Below, piece by piece: positions 47,689-56,797 of a stretch of DNA of 64,000 nucleotides. Where the stretch lies: positions 30,873 to 94,872 of the forward strand of contig JAGWUV010000010.1 of assembly GCA_028875875.1 (NCBI GenBank). The letters are read 5' to 3'. The first letter of the stretch is position 1. Every line of letters starts with the position of its first letter. This DNA comes from Bacteroidota bacterium (GTDB lineage: Bacteria; Bacteroidota; Bacteroidia; Chitinophagales; Chitinophagaceae). The notes beneath the pieces are model-generated. The model was not told the DNA's origin, searched no databases, and saw nothing but the letters and a program-made list of their open reading frames with translations. The position numbers were made by a program, and so were the translations under genes.

Positions 47689-48537
47689 ATGCAGAATATA
47701 AAAATACAATACAGGGTTGCCAAGAGCAGGGTAGTGCAGGGGATCATTGTATTATTTGCTTTTGTGGTAACACTGCCTTTGCTGGCGATTATATTTTATA
47801 TCTTTAAAGAAGGTATAACAAAGATTAACTGGACTTTCCTTACACATATACCCAAGCCCGTTGGTGAAACAGGGGGTGGTATTGCCAATGCCATCTGGGG
47901 AAGCTGTATCATTGTTTTTGTAGCATCGTTGATGGCTATACCGCTAGGGATATTCTGCGGTATTTACCTAAGTGAAAACAAAACAAGTAAACTAGCTTAC
48001 TGGAGCAGACTTGCAGTAGATATTTTACAGGGTGTTCCTTCTATTGTAATTGGTATCGTAGTGTATTTCTGGCTGGTAAAACCGTTAGGAACCTTTTCTT
48101 CTTTTTCAGGAAGTGTGGCCCTGGCTATCATGATGTTGCCTATCCTGATCAGATCAACAGAGGAAACATTAAAAATGATTCCGTTCTCGTTAAAAGAAGC
48201 AGGCCTGGCTTTAGGATTACCTTATCATAAAGTGGTGTTGCGAGTGATTGTGCCTTGCGGTATCAGTGGTATTGTTTCCGGTGTAATGCTTTCCATCGCA
48301 AGAATAGCAGGCGAAACGGCACCGCTGCTCTTCACAGCTTTTGGTAATCCTTATCTCAATTTTAATATTTCAAAACCTATGCAAAGCTTACCATTGCTTA
48401 TCTTCAACTATGCAACCAGCCCTTACGATGATTGGCATGATCTTGCATGGGGTGCTGCATTAATACTCTTAGCTACTGTTTTATTTTTAAATATCATTAC
48501 AAAGCTCACAACTAAAAAATGGAACGTCCAATTATAA
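47689..48537 (+). CDS. pstA: Phosphate ABC transporter, permease PstA
   Basis: Second permease, 282 residues, six membrane helices. [21 protein letters not shown] is the EAA loop and [18 protein letters not shown] the PstA signature. Its end overlaps pstB by 19 bp, so translation is coupled. Confidence 0.95.
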   Translation: MQNIKIQYRVAKSRVVQGIIVLFAFVVTLPLLAIIFYIFKEGITKINWTFLTHIPKPVGETGGGIANAIWGSCIIVFVASLMAIPLGIFCGIYLSENKTSKLAYWSRLAVDILQGVPSIVIGIVVYFWLVKPLGTFSSFSGSVALAIMMLPILIRSTEETLKMIPFSLKEAGLALGLPYHKVVLRVIVPCGISGIVSGVMLSIARIAGETAPLLFTAFGNPYLNFNISKPMQSLPLLIFNYATSPYDDWHDLAWGAALILLATVLFLNIITKLTTKKWNVQL

Positions 48538-49277
48538 AAAGTACAAACTTCAATGCTTATTTCGGTAGCAACCATGTTGTTAAGAATGTGAATATTGAAA
48601 TACCGAAAAACAATGTAGTTGCTGTGATGGGGCCTTCAGGGTGTGGTAAAACAACTTACCTGCGTTGTATCAACAGGCTGCACGAATTAACGCCGGGTGC
48701 TACTTCTTCCGGTGAAATGTTATTGAACGGTGAGGATATTTATGCTATGCATCCCATTTTTACACGCCTTAAAATAGGTATGGTATTTCAACGCCCTAAT
48801 CCATTTCCTAACCTGAGCATTTACGATAACGTAATTGCAGGATATAAGTTAAATGGCATCAAGTTATCTAGATCAGAAAGAGATAATGTTGTTGAACAGT
48901 CTTTATCCAAAGCTGCTTTGTGGAACGAGGTAAAAGATTCAATTCATAAAAAAGGAACTTTTCTTTCAGGTGGCCAGCAGCAGCGTCTATGCATAGCACG
49001 TGCCATAGCCATGGAGCCTGAAGTATTGTTATTGGATGAACCTACTTCAGCACTGGATCCTATCTCTACATCTAATATTGAAGAGCTTTTTCATGAATTG
49101 AAAAAGAATTACACACTTGTTATTGTTACCCACAATATGCAGCAGGCTGCACGTGTGAGTGATAAAACAGCCTTCTTTTATATGGGTGAACTGGTAGAAT
49201 ATGATGATACCAAAACCATGTTTACGAATCCTAAGGATCCGCGTACGCAGAATTATATTACGGGAAGATTTAGTTAA
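48519..49277 (+). CDS. pstB: Phosphate ABC transporter, ATP-binding protein
   Basis: ATPase of the Pst importer, 252 residues. Walker [20 protein letters not shown], signature [16 protein letters not shown], Walker [14 protein letters not shown] and [10 protein letters not shown] at the end are canonical PstB. All catalytic residues are present. Confidence 0.97.
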   Translation: MERPIIKSTNFNAYFGSNHVVKNVNIEIPKNNVVAVMGPSGCGKTTYLRCINRLHELTPGATSSGEMLLNGEDIYAMHPIFTRLKIGMVFQRPNPFPNLSIYDNVIAGYKLNGIKLSRSERDNVVEQSLSKAALWNEVKDSIHKKGTFLSGGQQQRLCIARAIAMEPEVLLLDEPTSALDPISTSNIEELFHELKKNYTLVIVTHNMQQAARVSDKTAFFYMGELVEYDDTKTMFTNPKDPRTQNYITGRFS

Positions 49278-49295
49278 TCAATAAACAGTATTAGC

Positions 49296-49964
49296 ATGAC
49301 ACAGTTTGAAATAGAAATAGAAGAATTAAAAAAAGAGATCATCAACATGTGGGTTCTGGTAGAATCGCAAATGGAGAAAGCCAAGCAGGCCATGATCCAT
49401 TTTGATAAAGACCTTGCCCGTGAAGTGATCATGAAAGAAAAGAAAAGGGTAAATGCATATGAACTGAAGATTGACAGGGATTGTGAGAACATCTTTGCAC
49501 TTTATCAACCTGTTGCCGTTGACCTTCGTTTTTTACTGGCGGTTTTAAAGATCAATAATAATCTAGAGCGTGTTGGTGATATTGCTGATGGCATTGCACG
49601 TTATATTGTTGATCTTCCCGAAGCTTTCCATCAGAAAATACTGGAGGAATCAAGAGTATTGAAGATGTTTGAAGATTCAATGACGGTTTTATCAGAAACA
49701 AGGATTGCTTTTGAAAATGAAGATACCAACCTGGCGAGAAGTATTTTTCAAAAGGATGAAATGCTCGACCAGATTAACCTGAAAGCCAATGAAATTACTG
49801 CTGCGTATATTAAAGGTAATCCCGATGATATTATGCAGGCATTGATGGTTTTATCTATCATCAGGAAGTTGGAAAGGGTGGGAGACCAGTCGACCAATAT
49901 CGCAGAGGAAATTATTTTCTATCTCGAAGCCAAGGTATTAAAGCATCACAGTAAGAAGAGTTAA
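49296..49964 (+). CDS. phoU: Phosphate signalling protein PhoU
   Basis: A 222-residue all-helical protein of two three-helix bundles, with the family motifs NNNLERVGDIADGIA and IRKLERVGDQSTNIAEE. It links Pst transport to the phosphate two-component system and lies 18 bp behind pstB. No phoR/phoB genes are in the window. The two hairpin RNA candidates follow it. Confidence 0.95.
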   Translation: MTQFEIEIEELKKEIINMWVLVESQMEKAKQAMIHFDKDLAREVIMKEKKRVNAYELKIDRDCENIFALYQPVAVDLRFLLAVLKINNNLERVGDIADGIARYIVDLPEAFHQKILEESRVLKMFEDSMTVLSETRIAFENEDTNLARSIFQKDEMLDQINLKANEITAAYIKGNPDDIMQALMVLSIIRKLERVGDQSTNIAEEIIFYLEAKVLKHHSKKS

Positions 49965-50076
49965 TGTATTTGTAATCACTTGATTTTTAATGTTTTTTTT
50001 AGTATTATAAATGGACGGTTGTTTTTGGTTACAAATAATTAATCAACTTTAATTACAAAATAAGCAAACTTGCTAT

Positions 50077-50084
50077 TATATTTG
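50077..50084 (+). promoter_or_regulatory. -7 element of hairpin RNA candidate 1
   Basis: TATATTTG, perfect to TAnnTTTG, 33 bp before the first TGGGGG hairpin and not followed by any reading frame, hence a promoter for a non-coding transcript. Confidence 0.5.
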
Positions 50085-50087
50085 TGG

Positions 50088-50192
50088 CTCAAACAGAAAG
50101 AAACCCGTTCTACAATATTTTCTAATTGAATTTGATTGGGGGATCAAATCAATTAGAAAAAGAAAGGCTCACAACAGTGGGCCTTTTTCTTT
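50088..50192 (+). ncRNA. Candidate small RNA 1 with TGGGGG-loop hairpin
   Basis: From the predicted start near 50088, a transcript of about 105 nt. It contains an 18-bp hairpin (50118-50136 with 50143-50160, one bulged A at 50129) capped by the loop TGGGGG (50137-50142), then a terminator (stem GGCTCAC / GTGGGCC at 50166-50183, loop AACA, five T). No coding frame fits. A second copy of the same hairpin lies 160 bp downstream with compensating changes. Neither matches an RNA family that I can name. Confidence 0.6.
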
Positions 50193-50277
50193 TATAATTT
50201 TTTTGAACTGTATTAAACCTTTATTGCAATGCAAGGTCTATTGGTCAATAAATCGAGTTTGGTTACTGGAATTTATT

Positions 50278-50350
50278 TTCTGATTGAATTTTGATTGGGG
50301 GATCAGATCAATCGGAAGCCTTAAGGCCCGCTTCGGCGGGCCATTTTTAT
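50278..50350 (+). ncRNA. Candidate small RNA 2, second TGGGGG-loop hairpin
   Basis: Hairpin 50278-50295 / 50302-50317 with the same loop TGGGGG (50296-50301). Its stem differs from copy 1 yet pairs (two G-T pairs in place of A-T: T281-G314 and T291-G306), and is followed by a terminator with stem GGCCCGC / GCGGGCC, UUCG loop (50325-50342) and T tract. The 5' end is uncertain because no good -7 element was seen. The rest of 49965-50479 holds no gene. Confidence 0.55.
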
Positions 50351-50479
50351 TTAGATCGTTGGTTCTTTGTTGGGAGATAAGCTTTAGATTTTTATTAAGG
50401 AACTGTAGTTAAACTTTTTATTTCCACATGCTTCTATAGCGTGTAAATAATTGATTTCTCTAACACCAAAAAGTAATAT

Positions 50480-51037
50480 ATGATGCAAAAAAAATGGCAG
50501 CTTACCGGCCTTGTTATGTTAAGCTCTGTTCTGCTTTTTTCATGTGCGGCTTCCAAAACCTATTTTACGCCACAGGTAAGAAATAAGATTGAACGTGCCG
50601 GTGTATCCTTAAATAAATTACAGTTCTTCATAGACAGGGATGTGTTGCTAAAGCGTGAAATTACCAAAGAAGAAGCACAGGTAGCCAAAGGCAATATTCA
50701 AATTGAGAATGGTAAGTACATTGATCTCATCCGCCTGCATAGAAATACTCCCGGTATCTGTACAGGAACTTTTCCCGATAAAGTACTTGTATCATTTGAA
50801 CAGGGAGATAATAAATTCCTGACCTTCGGGAAAACAAAATATGCAACGGGTACAGACCCCTATCGTATACTGGCTTTTGATTGGTTGAAAGATGGGGAAG
50901 GAACCATTCGCTATGAAGGAAAAACCTATCATATTGTAAATGGAACGGATGCAGGTATTCAAATTAAGTCGAAGTTTTTAAGAAAAGCGGATGAGGTGAA
51001 AGAAAGAAATATGAATGGTGTGAAAGTATCGGAATAA
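50480..51037 (+). CDS. Lipoprotein of unknown function
   Basis: A 185-residue lipoprotein: signal peptide with lipobox LLFSCA (Cys22), then a mostly beta domain with KIERAGVSLNKLQFFIDRDVLL, IRLHRNTPGICTG and EGTIRYEGKTYHIVNGTDAGIQIK. It resembles uncharacterised envelope lipoproteins of Bacteroidota; I cannot name a family. It has its own terminator and converges on DUF983. Confidence 0.75.
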   Translation: MMQKKWQLTGLVMLSSVLLFSCAASKTYFTPQVRNKIERAGVSLNKLQFFIDRDVLLKREITKEEAQVAKGNIQIENGKYIDLIRLHRNTPGICTGTFPDKVLVSFEQGDNKFLTFGKTKYATGTDPYRILAFDWLKDGEGTIRYEGKTYHIVNGTDAGIQIKSKFLRKADEVKERNMNGVKVSE

Positions 51038-51083
51038 CAAGAGAGGGTTTGCGTATCAGCGTAAAATGATTTCTTATAAATCG

Positions 51084-51117
51084 AAAAGGGCCACATTGCT
51101 GTGAGCCCTTTTGCTTT
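51084..51117 (+). terminator. Terminator after the lipoprotein gene
   Basis: Stem AAAAGGGCCAC / GTG(A)GCCCTTTT with a short loop and T-rich 3' side. Confidence 0.75.
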
Positions 51118-51160
51118 CTTGATGGGGGTATGCTAAAGTCTTGAAATATATTGTATGGTA

Positions 51161-51649
51161 TTACCAGTTGTTCATTTGTCCAGGTATAACTCTTTCAGGT
51201 TCTTCTATTTGATGTTCTCTCCAATGAGGATCATATTTTACAAACCAGCTAAGCCATAAACTCCTTGATAATCGCATGAGGAGAGGCTGGCATACGATGA
51301 GCAATGCAATGGTTATGCCCAACCAGTAGAAAATGCGGTTATCATCAATATCGAAAGTAACGCCTATTAAAACTTTCCAGGCCACAAAGCTGGCTACCAC
51401 GAAAGCAACTGATAAGGCATAACTCACATAACCGGTACCATAATAAAAACCTACTTCAATTTCTGTAGGTTGCCCGCAAACAGGACAGTTCTCATGCATA
51501 TCCACGTTATGTTTCAGGTCATATGCATTTTTTGTTTTGAAAATATATCCTTCTCTGCACCTGGGACATTTGTTAGACAAAGTGCTTAACAAATAATTCG
51601 GTTTTCGTTGCTGTTCATTTTTCATAGATGTTGCAAGGTAATTATTCAT
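51161..51649 (-). CDS. DUF983 domain protein
   Basis: A 162-residue protein with an N-terminal zinc ribbon of two CxxC pairs (C28/C31 and C55/C58) and two membrane helices (about 72-92 and 102-122), the plan of DUF983. A second ATG eight codons downstream (51625) is an equally good start. Last gene in the possible murF-crp-rhodanese-trx run. Function unknown. Confidence 0.82.
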   Translation of the reverse strand: MNNYLATSMKNEQQRKPNYLLSTLSNKCPRCREGYIFKTKNAYDLKHNVDMHENCPVCGQPTEIEVGFYYGTGYVSYALSVAFVVASFVAWKVLIGVTFDIDDNRIFYWLGITIALLIVCQPLLMRLSRSLWLSWFVKYDPHWREHQIEEPERVIPGQMNNW

Positions 51650-51677
51650 ACCGAGAGCTTATTATAGCTACTAAAAA

Positions 51678-51995
51678 TTATTTACAATATGTTTTAATAA
51701 CCTGCTCTAATTGTTGAGCTTTTACCACACCTGATTGCCTCCATAGTATTTTCCCGTTCTGAAATAAAATCAAAGTAGGAACGCTTTGAATACTATAGCC
51801 GGCAGCAACGGAAGGATTACGGTCTACATCTATCTTCAAAATGCGAACCTGGTCTTTCATCCGTTGATGTAATTCATCAAGGATGGGTTTCATCATTTTA
51901 CAGGGACCGCACCATTCGGCAGAAAAATCTACCAGTACGGGAATGGTTCCATTGATGATGTCTAGAAATGTTTCTTTAGGCGTTGTTGCGTTCAT
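51678..51995 (-). CDS. Thioredoxin
   Basis: A 105-residue thioredoxin with the WCGPC active site (C29, C32) in VLVDFSAEWCGPCKMMKPIL and the cis-Pro loop SVPTLILF. The start at 51995 gives the family's normal length and active-site position; a longer frame from 52073 only extends back into the upstream gene. It overlaps the DUF2892 gene by 20 bp. Likely a general or persulfide-directed disulfide reductase, given its neighbours. Confidence 0.93.
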   Translation of the reverse strand: MNATTPKETFLDIINGTIPVLVDFSAEWCGPCKMMKPILDELHQRMKDQVRILKIDVDRNPSVAAGYSIQSVPTLILFQNGKILWRQSGVVKAQQLEQVIKTYCK

Positions 51996-52236
51996 GTGAT
52001 GTGATTTCTTCAAACGAAATAGTTTCTTCTTTTGATCTTCTTGTATATCTGGGTGTACAACCGGTATAACCACAACCTGTTTGGGTATAGGCTCCTACAA
52101 TGCCCATCACTACAATAATCAGCCCGAATAAGGATAACATCCAGTCTTTGCTGGTATAACTCATCCAGAAAAACATACCACCCATAAACAGGCGGGTAAC
52201 CAGTACCCAATCGATCTTGATCAATAATTTCTTCAT
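51976..52236 (-). CDS. YgaP-like inner membrane protein (DUF2892)
   Basis: An 86-residue membrane protein with two helices (about 9-27 and 32-50) followed by a Cys-containing stretch TQTGCGYTGC and a charged tail. It is like the C-terminal half of E. coli YgaP, where it is fused to a rhodanese; here the rhodanese is the next gene upstream, ending where this one starts. A split YgaP pair is the simplest reading. Confidence 0.78.
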   Translation of the reverse strand: MKKLLIKIDWVLVTRLFMGGMFFWMSYTSKDWMLSLFGLIIVVMGIVGAYTQTGCGYTGCTPRYTRRSKEETISFEEITSHERNNA

Positions 52237-52572
52237 TTATGCCAATTGATGTTGTAATACATTCCAGGGACCGCCGTTATAGGCTTCAATACCGGCATTC
52301 TTTAAAACACCTACAGCCATACTACTGCGGGCTCCCGTTTTACAAACAGTGATGATGGGTTTGTTCTTCTGCTTTAATGTGGGTAGTTGTTGTGCAAGGC
52401 TTTGTAAAGGGATATTCAGTGAGTTTCTCAGATGCCCTCCTCTGAATTCTTCCGGGCTCCTTACATCTACGATCACTGCTCCGCTGGCTACAAGATTTCT
52501 CATGTAAACAGCGCTGCTGTGATGTTTGCCAAATAAAAAACCAAATAAACCCATAACCCTGTTTGTTTCCAC
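52237..52572 (-). CDS. Rhodanese-like domain protein
   Basis: A 111-residue single rhodanese domain: VIVDVRSPEEFRGGHLRNSLNIP, then the active-site loop ITVCKTGARS with the sulfur-carrying Cys, and a terminal YNGGPWNVL. It transfers sulfane sulfur. The gene abuts the DUF2892 gene and lies 46 bp behind the Crp/Fnr gene, so it may be regulated by it. Confidence 0.9.
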   Translation of the reverse strand: METNRVMGLFGFLFGKHHSSAVYMRNLVASGAVIVDVRSPEEFRGGHLRNSLNIPLQSLAQQLPTLKQKNKPIITVCKTGARSSMAVGVLKNAGIEAYNGGPWNVLQHQLA

Positions 52573-52618
52573 AAAGTTGGTGAGTTAAGCAAACATTTAT
52601 TGTGACAAATGTTACAGC

Positions 52619-53251
52619 TTAGATATCGAGGTTTTTTAATTCGATGGTATTACGCTGAAGAATAAGCATTCCCCTTTGTTCCATTTTCTTTAATAATCTT
52701 GAAATTACTTCACGGGATGAGTTCAGTTCATCTGCAATTTGCTGATGTGATAGTTGTATGATGTTAGTTTGATGAACACTGGCGTGCCTTTGCAAATAAA
52801 AGGTAAGTCGCTCATCCATATTGCGGAAGGCTACCTGGTCTATAAGTGTGAGCAGTTCTTCAAAACGGTTACGGTAGGTTTCCAGTACAAAATAGTACCA
52901 GCTCTTGTATTTGCTCATCCACTCATCCATCACCTGTATGGGTACCATCAAAATGGTGGTGTCTTCCATCGCCCTTGCCATTACTTTGCTGGCTTCCATT
53001 TTCGATGCACAGATCATCGATATAGCACAAGCCTCACCCGGCTGCAGGTAATACATTAAGAATTCGCCGCCGTCTTCATTTTCACGAAATACTTTCACCA
53101 TGCCTTCTAATATCAGCATGGTGCTCCTGATGTATTGCCCTGTCCTCATCAAAATTTCACCTGCAGGTATATATTTAAGCTGTCCTTGTTTTTCCAGTTC
53201 TTCAATCAGGTCCGGTTCTAACTGGGGAAAATATTTAAAGATCTCCTGCAT
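52619..53251 (-). CDS. Crp/Fnr family regulator with CX5C pair
   Basis: A 210-residue regulator with an N-terminal cNMP-like beta-roll (about 20-120), dimer helix and a winged helix-turn-helix (LSHQQIADELNSSREVISRLLKKME). In the beta-roll PGEACAISMICASK carries C75 and C81, in the position where cyclic-nucleotide contacts would be; classical cAMP-binding residues are absent. The neighbouring rhodanese, YgaP-like and thioredoxin genes make thiol or persulfide sensing a plausible role, but this is inference. It begins 1 bp after the murF stop. Confidence 0.88.
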   Translation of the reverse strand: MQEIFKYFPQLEPDLIEELEKQGQLKYIPAGEILMRTGQYIRSTMLILEGMVKVFRENEDGGEFLMYYLQPGEACAISMICASKMEASKVMARAMEDTTILMVPIQVMDEWMSKYKSWYYFVLETYRNRFEELLTLIDQVAFRNMDERLTFYLQRHASVHQTNIIQLSHQQIADELNSSREVISRLLKKMEQRGMLILQRNTIELKNLDI

Positions 53252-53252
53252 G

Positions 53253-54596
53253 TTAGTGTGTTTTAGTTTTGTTGATGATCTTTTCCATTTGCATACTCCT
53301 GGATCCTTTGATCAAAAAATGAGTATCACTGAAATGCTGCGCTTCAAACCATGCTTTCGCTTGCAGTGAGTCATTAAAGAAGTGAAAAGAATGCTGAATG
53401 TTTTTATAATCGCCACCCACCAATACAACCGCTTTCCATGCATATTGTTGAATCAGTTGAACAATAGCGGCATGTTCAGCAATGCTAGCTTCTCCCAGTT
53501 CCATCATGCCTCCCAACATCAGCACTTTGTTAGCAGCATGCAATTTGGCAAAGTTTTCTATGGCGGCCTTCATGCTGGTGGGATTAGCATTGTAAGCATC
53601 CAAAATAATTTTGTTGTTGCCCAATTCGATCAGTTGAGAACGGCTGTTGGATGGAGCATATGCTTCTATGGCAGTTTTTATTTTTTCTTCAGGAACGCCG
53701 AAATATTTACCTACCGCCACTGCACACAATATATTAGGTAAGTTATAATCACCCACCAGTTGTGTTTGAAGGGTAGCTACCGAAAACCCTTTCTGAAAAG
53801 TTACTTCAAGAAAAGGTTCGCTTTGGAGCACGGTGCCCATAATATCACCGCTTTGGGATCCGTAGCCAACGCGATTGATGATACCTTTGCTCATACCCTG
53901 CAGGTAATCGTAATCGGTATTGATGAAGATGCTACCCTGGTGCTCCCGGATAAAATCATATAGCTCTCCTTTACCTTTTCTAACCCCTTCAATACCGCCA
54001 AATCCTTCCAGGTGGGCTTTCCCACAGTTGGTGATGATGCCATGCGTAGGCAATGTATAACTGCAATAGGAAGCAATTTCTTTTTGGTGATTGGCCCCCA
54101 TTTCAATGACGGCCATGGCTGCATCTTTTTTAATGCTCAATAAGGTCAGCGGTACGCCAATATGGTTGTTCAGGTTGCCCTGGGTGGTATAAGTAGTATA
54201 GTGGGAAGAAAGAACGGTGCTTACGAGTTCTTTGGTAGTTGTTTTCCCGTTACTGCCTGTGATGGCAATAAATGGAATATTGAACTGTTGGCGATGATAT
54301 TTTGCCAGCTGCTGTAAGGTATCCAGCACATCTGCTACTATTATTAACCGTTCATTACCCGGGTCTATATACTCATCAACGATCGCATAAGACGCACCTT
54401 GCTCCAAAGCCTTCAGGGCAAATAAATTACCATTAAAGTTGGGGCCCTTCAATGCAAAGAACAGGTCGCCCTGCTGCAGCTTACGCGTATCTGTTTGTAC
54501 GGAGGGGTGTTGTTGAAAGAGGGCGTAGAGTTCGGCTATCGTCACGTTCAGTGTATTTAATTCAAAAATAAACCTATTCAAATAATCATTGCTCAA
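53253..54596 (-). CDS. murF: UDP-MurNAc-tripeptide-D-Ala-D-Ala ligase
   Basis: Last cytoplasmic amino-acid-adding ligase of peptidoglycan precursor synthesis, 447 residues. The Mur ATP-binding loop AITGSNGKTTTKEL (114-120 GSNGKTT), VIEMGANHQKEI, and NPTSMKAAIE confirm MurF. Residue 18 is a GTG-coded Val just before TIAELYALF; homologues usually begin there, so the GTG at 54545 may be the real start. It lies 100 bp behind gldJ, a synteny common in Bacteroidota. Confidence 0.94.
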   Translation of the reverse strand: MSNDYLNRFIFELNTLNVTIAELYALFQQHPSVQTDTRKLQQGDLFFALKGPNFNGNLFALKALEQGASYAIVDEYIDPGNERLIIVADVLDTLQQLAKYHRQQFNIPFIAITGSNGKTTTKELVSTVLSSHYTTYTTQGNLNNHIGVPLTLLSIKKDAAMAVIEMGANHQKEIASYCSYTLPTHGIITNCGKAHLEGFGGIEGVRKGKGELYDFIREHQGSIFINTDYDYLQGMSKGIINRVGYGSQSGDIMGTVLQSEPFLEVTFQKGFSVATLQTQLVGDYNLPNILCAVAVGKYFGVPEEKIKTAIEAYAPSNSRSQLIELGNNKIILDAYNANPTSMKAAIENFAKLHAANKVLMLGGMMELGEASIAEHAAIVQLIQQYAWKAVVLVGGDYKNIQHSFHFFNDSLQAKAWFEAQHFSDTHFLIKGSRSMQMEKIINKTKTH

Positions 54597-54618
54597 ATTA
54601 ATCCACCGGGGACTGCTG

Positions 54619-54651
54619 TAAAAAGAAAGCCATCCTTTGAGAGATGGCTTT
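54619..54651 (-). terminator. Terminator of gldJ
   Basis: On the minus strand a 9-bp stem AAAGCCATC / GATGGCTTT, 8-nt loop, followed by CTTTTT. Confidence 0.75.
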
Positions 54652-54696
54652 CATCGTTTCCGAATAATTTTCCGGAATTACGCTAATTTACCTTTC

Positions 54697-56262
54697 CTAT
54701 CTTTTAGCTCTTCTTGCGGGGAAGAAGTTGCCAGTTTTTGCTTTGCGTGAAGTACCTTCTGCAGCTCCGTAGTGCGTCATGGCACAACGGAAACCAATGG
54801 TGCTGCTGCTTTGATCTTCTTCCAGGAAACGACGTGTTCCAGGCGATAACCAATAAGGCCTGTCGTTCCAGCTACCACCTTTTACTACCCTTGATTTATC
54901 GGAGATCAGTGTGGTAAAACCATAACCATAATTAGCACCGCTGGCAGAATCACCATCCATAAAGTTTACTGCATAGGAGCGCTGGTAGTTCCTGCGGCTT
55001 CTTAAAGCAGAATCAGATTCCTGTACCATGCGGATCCTACCCAGGCTATCTCTCAGGTTACCGGCACCTTTGCTCATGTCTACCTGCTTGAAAACGTTAC
55101 CCCTGAATGGGTTGAAGTCATCAGCATCGGTATTGGTTAAAGGCCTGTACACATCGGCAACCCACTCACTTACGTTACCACTCATGTTATATATGCCGAA
55201 TCCATTAGGAGCAAATGAAGTTACTTCTGCCGGGATGGCTGCGTTATCATTCAGGCCACCGGCCACACCCATATTATCACCATTGCCACGTTTGAAGTTA
55301 GCTAAGAAAGCACCCTGGAACGAACCTTGCTTGGTAGAACGGAGGTTATCGAAACCATCATTTTTCCAGGCATAGATCTGCTTATTGGCCACCACTTCTT
55401 CACCGCGGGATTTTTTACCCAACTTCTTTTGTGGATTGTCAAGAATGTAGCCATAAGCGGCATATTCCCATTCGGCCTCTGTTGGCAAACGGTATTCCCC
55501 GTATAAGATACCATCTTCAAATTTCACCTGTGTTCTCGGTCTTCCCTGTGCATCTCTCAGCGGGTTAGCCTTAGAAGTAGCTGTTTTGCCGGGCTGTACC
55601 TGGTATTCACCTAAGAGGTAGGCTTTGGTATTAAAGTTTTCCTGTCCGCCGCCGTTGAGCTCGGTTTTAATATTATTTTTATTGATATATCCTTTCTTAA
55701 CCAGTTCCAGCTCATTCACACGGTCTGTTCTCCATACGCAAAAATCTGAAGCCTGTTTCCAGTTTACGCCCACAACAGGATAATAGTTGTAGGAAGGGTG
55801 ACGGAAATAGTACTCCACATAAGGTTCATTATAAGCCAGTTCACTTCTCCAAACCAGGGTATCAGGCTTGGCAGCATCAATTACTTTCTGGTATTGTGTG
55901 GTATCGTTAAAAACATTCTCTATCCAGTAGAGGTATTCGCGGTAGTGAACGTTGGCGATCTCAGTACGGTCGATAAAGAAAGAGTTCACCGTTACACGCC
56001 TGGGGATATTGTTCCAGTCGCCCATCACATCTTCCTGTGTGGCTCCCATGGTAAAAGTACCGCCCTGCACAAAAACCAAACCCGGAGCTGTTTTAATATC
56101 TTTCGGTTTGGGAACGTAGAAGTTGCCTTGTGTTTTGTCGTTGTAATTCCAGCCGGTAACAGAAGATTTTTCCTGTTTCTTCTTCATAAAGTTACAGGAA
56201 GCCATACCTCCGGCCACCGCTACCAGCAAAACACAGTTTCTTACACCTGTAAGCACTTGCAT
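54697..56262 (-). CDS. gldJ: Gliding motility lipoprotein GldJ
   Basis: Outer-membrane lipoprotein needed for gliding and type IX secretion, 521 residues. Signal with lipobox GMASC (Cys23), then a formylglycine-generating-enzyme-like domain: VFVQGGTFTMGATQEDVMGDWNN, RRVTVNSFFIDRTEIANVHY, RLPTEAEWEYAAYG, NMSGNVSEWVADVY and VKGGSWNDRPYWLSPGTR. FGE catalysis is not expected in GldJ. TGWNYNDKTQGNF near the N-terminus also matches GldJ rather than GldK. It is divergent from porU and upstream of murF, the usual neighbourhood. Confidence 0.9.
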   Translation of the reverse strand: MQVLTGVRNCVLLVAVAGGMASCNFMKKKQEKSSVTGWNYNDKTQGNFYVPKPKDIKTAPGLVFVQGGTFTMGATQEDVMGDWNNIPRRVTVNSFFIDRTEIANVHYREYLYWIENVFNDTTQYQKVIDAAKPDTLVWRSELAYNEPYVEYYFRHPSYNYYPVVGVNWKQASDFCVWRTDRVNELELVKKGYINKNNIKTELNGGGQENFNTKAYLLGEYQVQPGKTATSKANPLRDAQGRPRTQVKFEDGILYGEYRLPTEAEWEYAAYGYILDNPQKKLGKKSRGEEVVANKQIYAWKNDGFDNLRSTKQGSFQGAFLANFKRGNGDNMGVAGGLNDNAAIPAEVTSFAPNGFGIYNMSGNVSEWVADVYRPLTNTDADDFNPFRGNVFKQVDMSKGAGNLRDSLGRIRMVQESDSALRSRRNYQRSYAVNFMDGDSASGANYGYGFTTLISDKSRVVKGGSWNDRPYWLSPGTRRFLEEDQSSSTIGFRCAMTHYGAAEGTSRKAKTGNFFPARRAKR

Positions 56263-56797
56263 GAGTTAAATTTTAAAATCTGACAATAAAAGTTTTAGGG
56301 TAAAATTTTAGTGCTTTGCGAATATAGGGGATTTTAGTTGATATGAAGAATGAAGATAAGCTATTTCGCTGTTACCAAAAATCTAATTTTAGAAGGAAAA
56401 AGAGGCTTTAGGTACTAAGGCAAGAAGGCAATAGAGAATTCAAAAGTCAAAAAATAATCCTGGAAGCAAAAGGCGTAAAGCTAAGGGCAGAGGGCTGAAG
56501 GCGTAAGATGTAAAGCTCAGGGCGTAAAATAGGAGACAAGGAATGAAAAACTATCAATGATGAGTGTGCATGGGCAATTTCTTTGCATCACTGCCTGTTA
56601 GTAATAGAAATAGAGGTCAACATGCAAAAGCCTAAACCCGAAAATACGCTCTGCCCCTTGCTCCTTCTTGTTAAGGTAATGGGTTGAATGAATGCTCCAC
56701 GGCTAAAAACCAAAGGGGAAAGACCAATGCACCATACTCGTTGACCCTCTTTCAAACATTTCCTTCAAATCTCGGCTTCAATCTGCAATTTTGTTTT
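56263..56797. other. Intergenic region gldJ / porU with degenerate GGCGTAA repeats
   Basis: 535 bp without a credible gene. It contains three GGCGTAA copies (56472, 56500, 56521) within a degenerate repeat of roughly 24-28 bp, plus purine-rich filler, like the dispersed spacer repeats near ispF. An in-frame ATG at 56684 upstream of porU gives no signal peptide and is not used. Confidence 0.5.
56319..56326 (-). promoter_or_regulatory. Possible -7 element of gldJ
   Basis: Minus strand TATATTCG, one base off TAnnTTTG, 56 bp upstream of the gldJ ATG. The same octamer precedes the Rel/SpoT gene. Confidence 0.35.

Noticed and set aside
50000..50076. Pho-box-like array before the hairpin RNAs
   Set aside because: TTAA/TTAC cores have a 10-bp period and lie too far from the -7 element; AT-rich background explains them.
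51996..52073. N-terminal extension of thioredoxin
   Set aside because: It only overlaps the upstream DUF2892 gene and would shift the active site from its normal position.
56684..56797. N-terminal extension of porU
   Set aside because: The ATG at 56798 gives an ideal signal peptide; the 38 extra residues have no export features.
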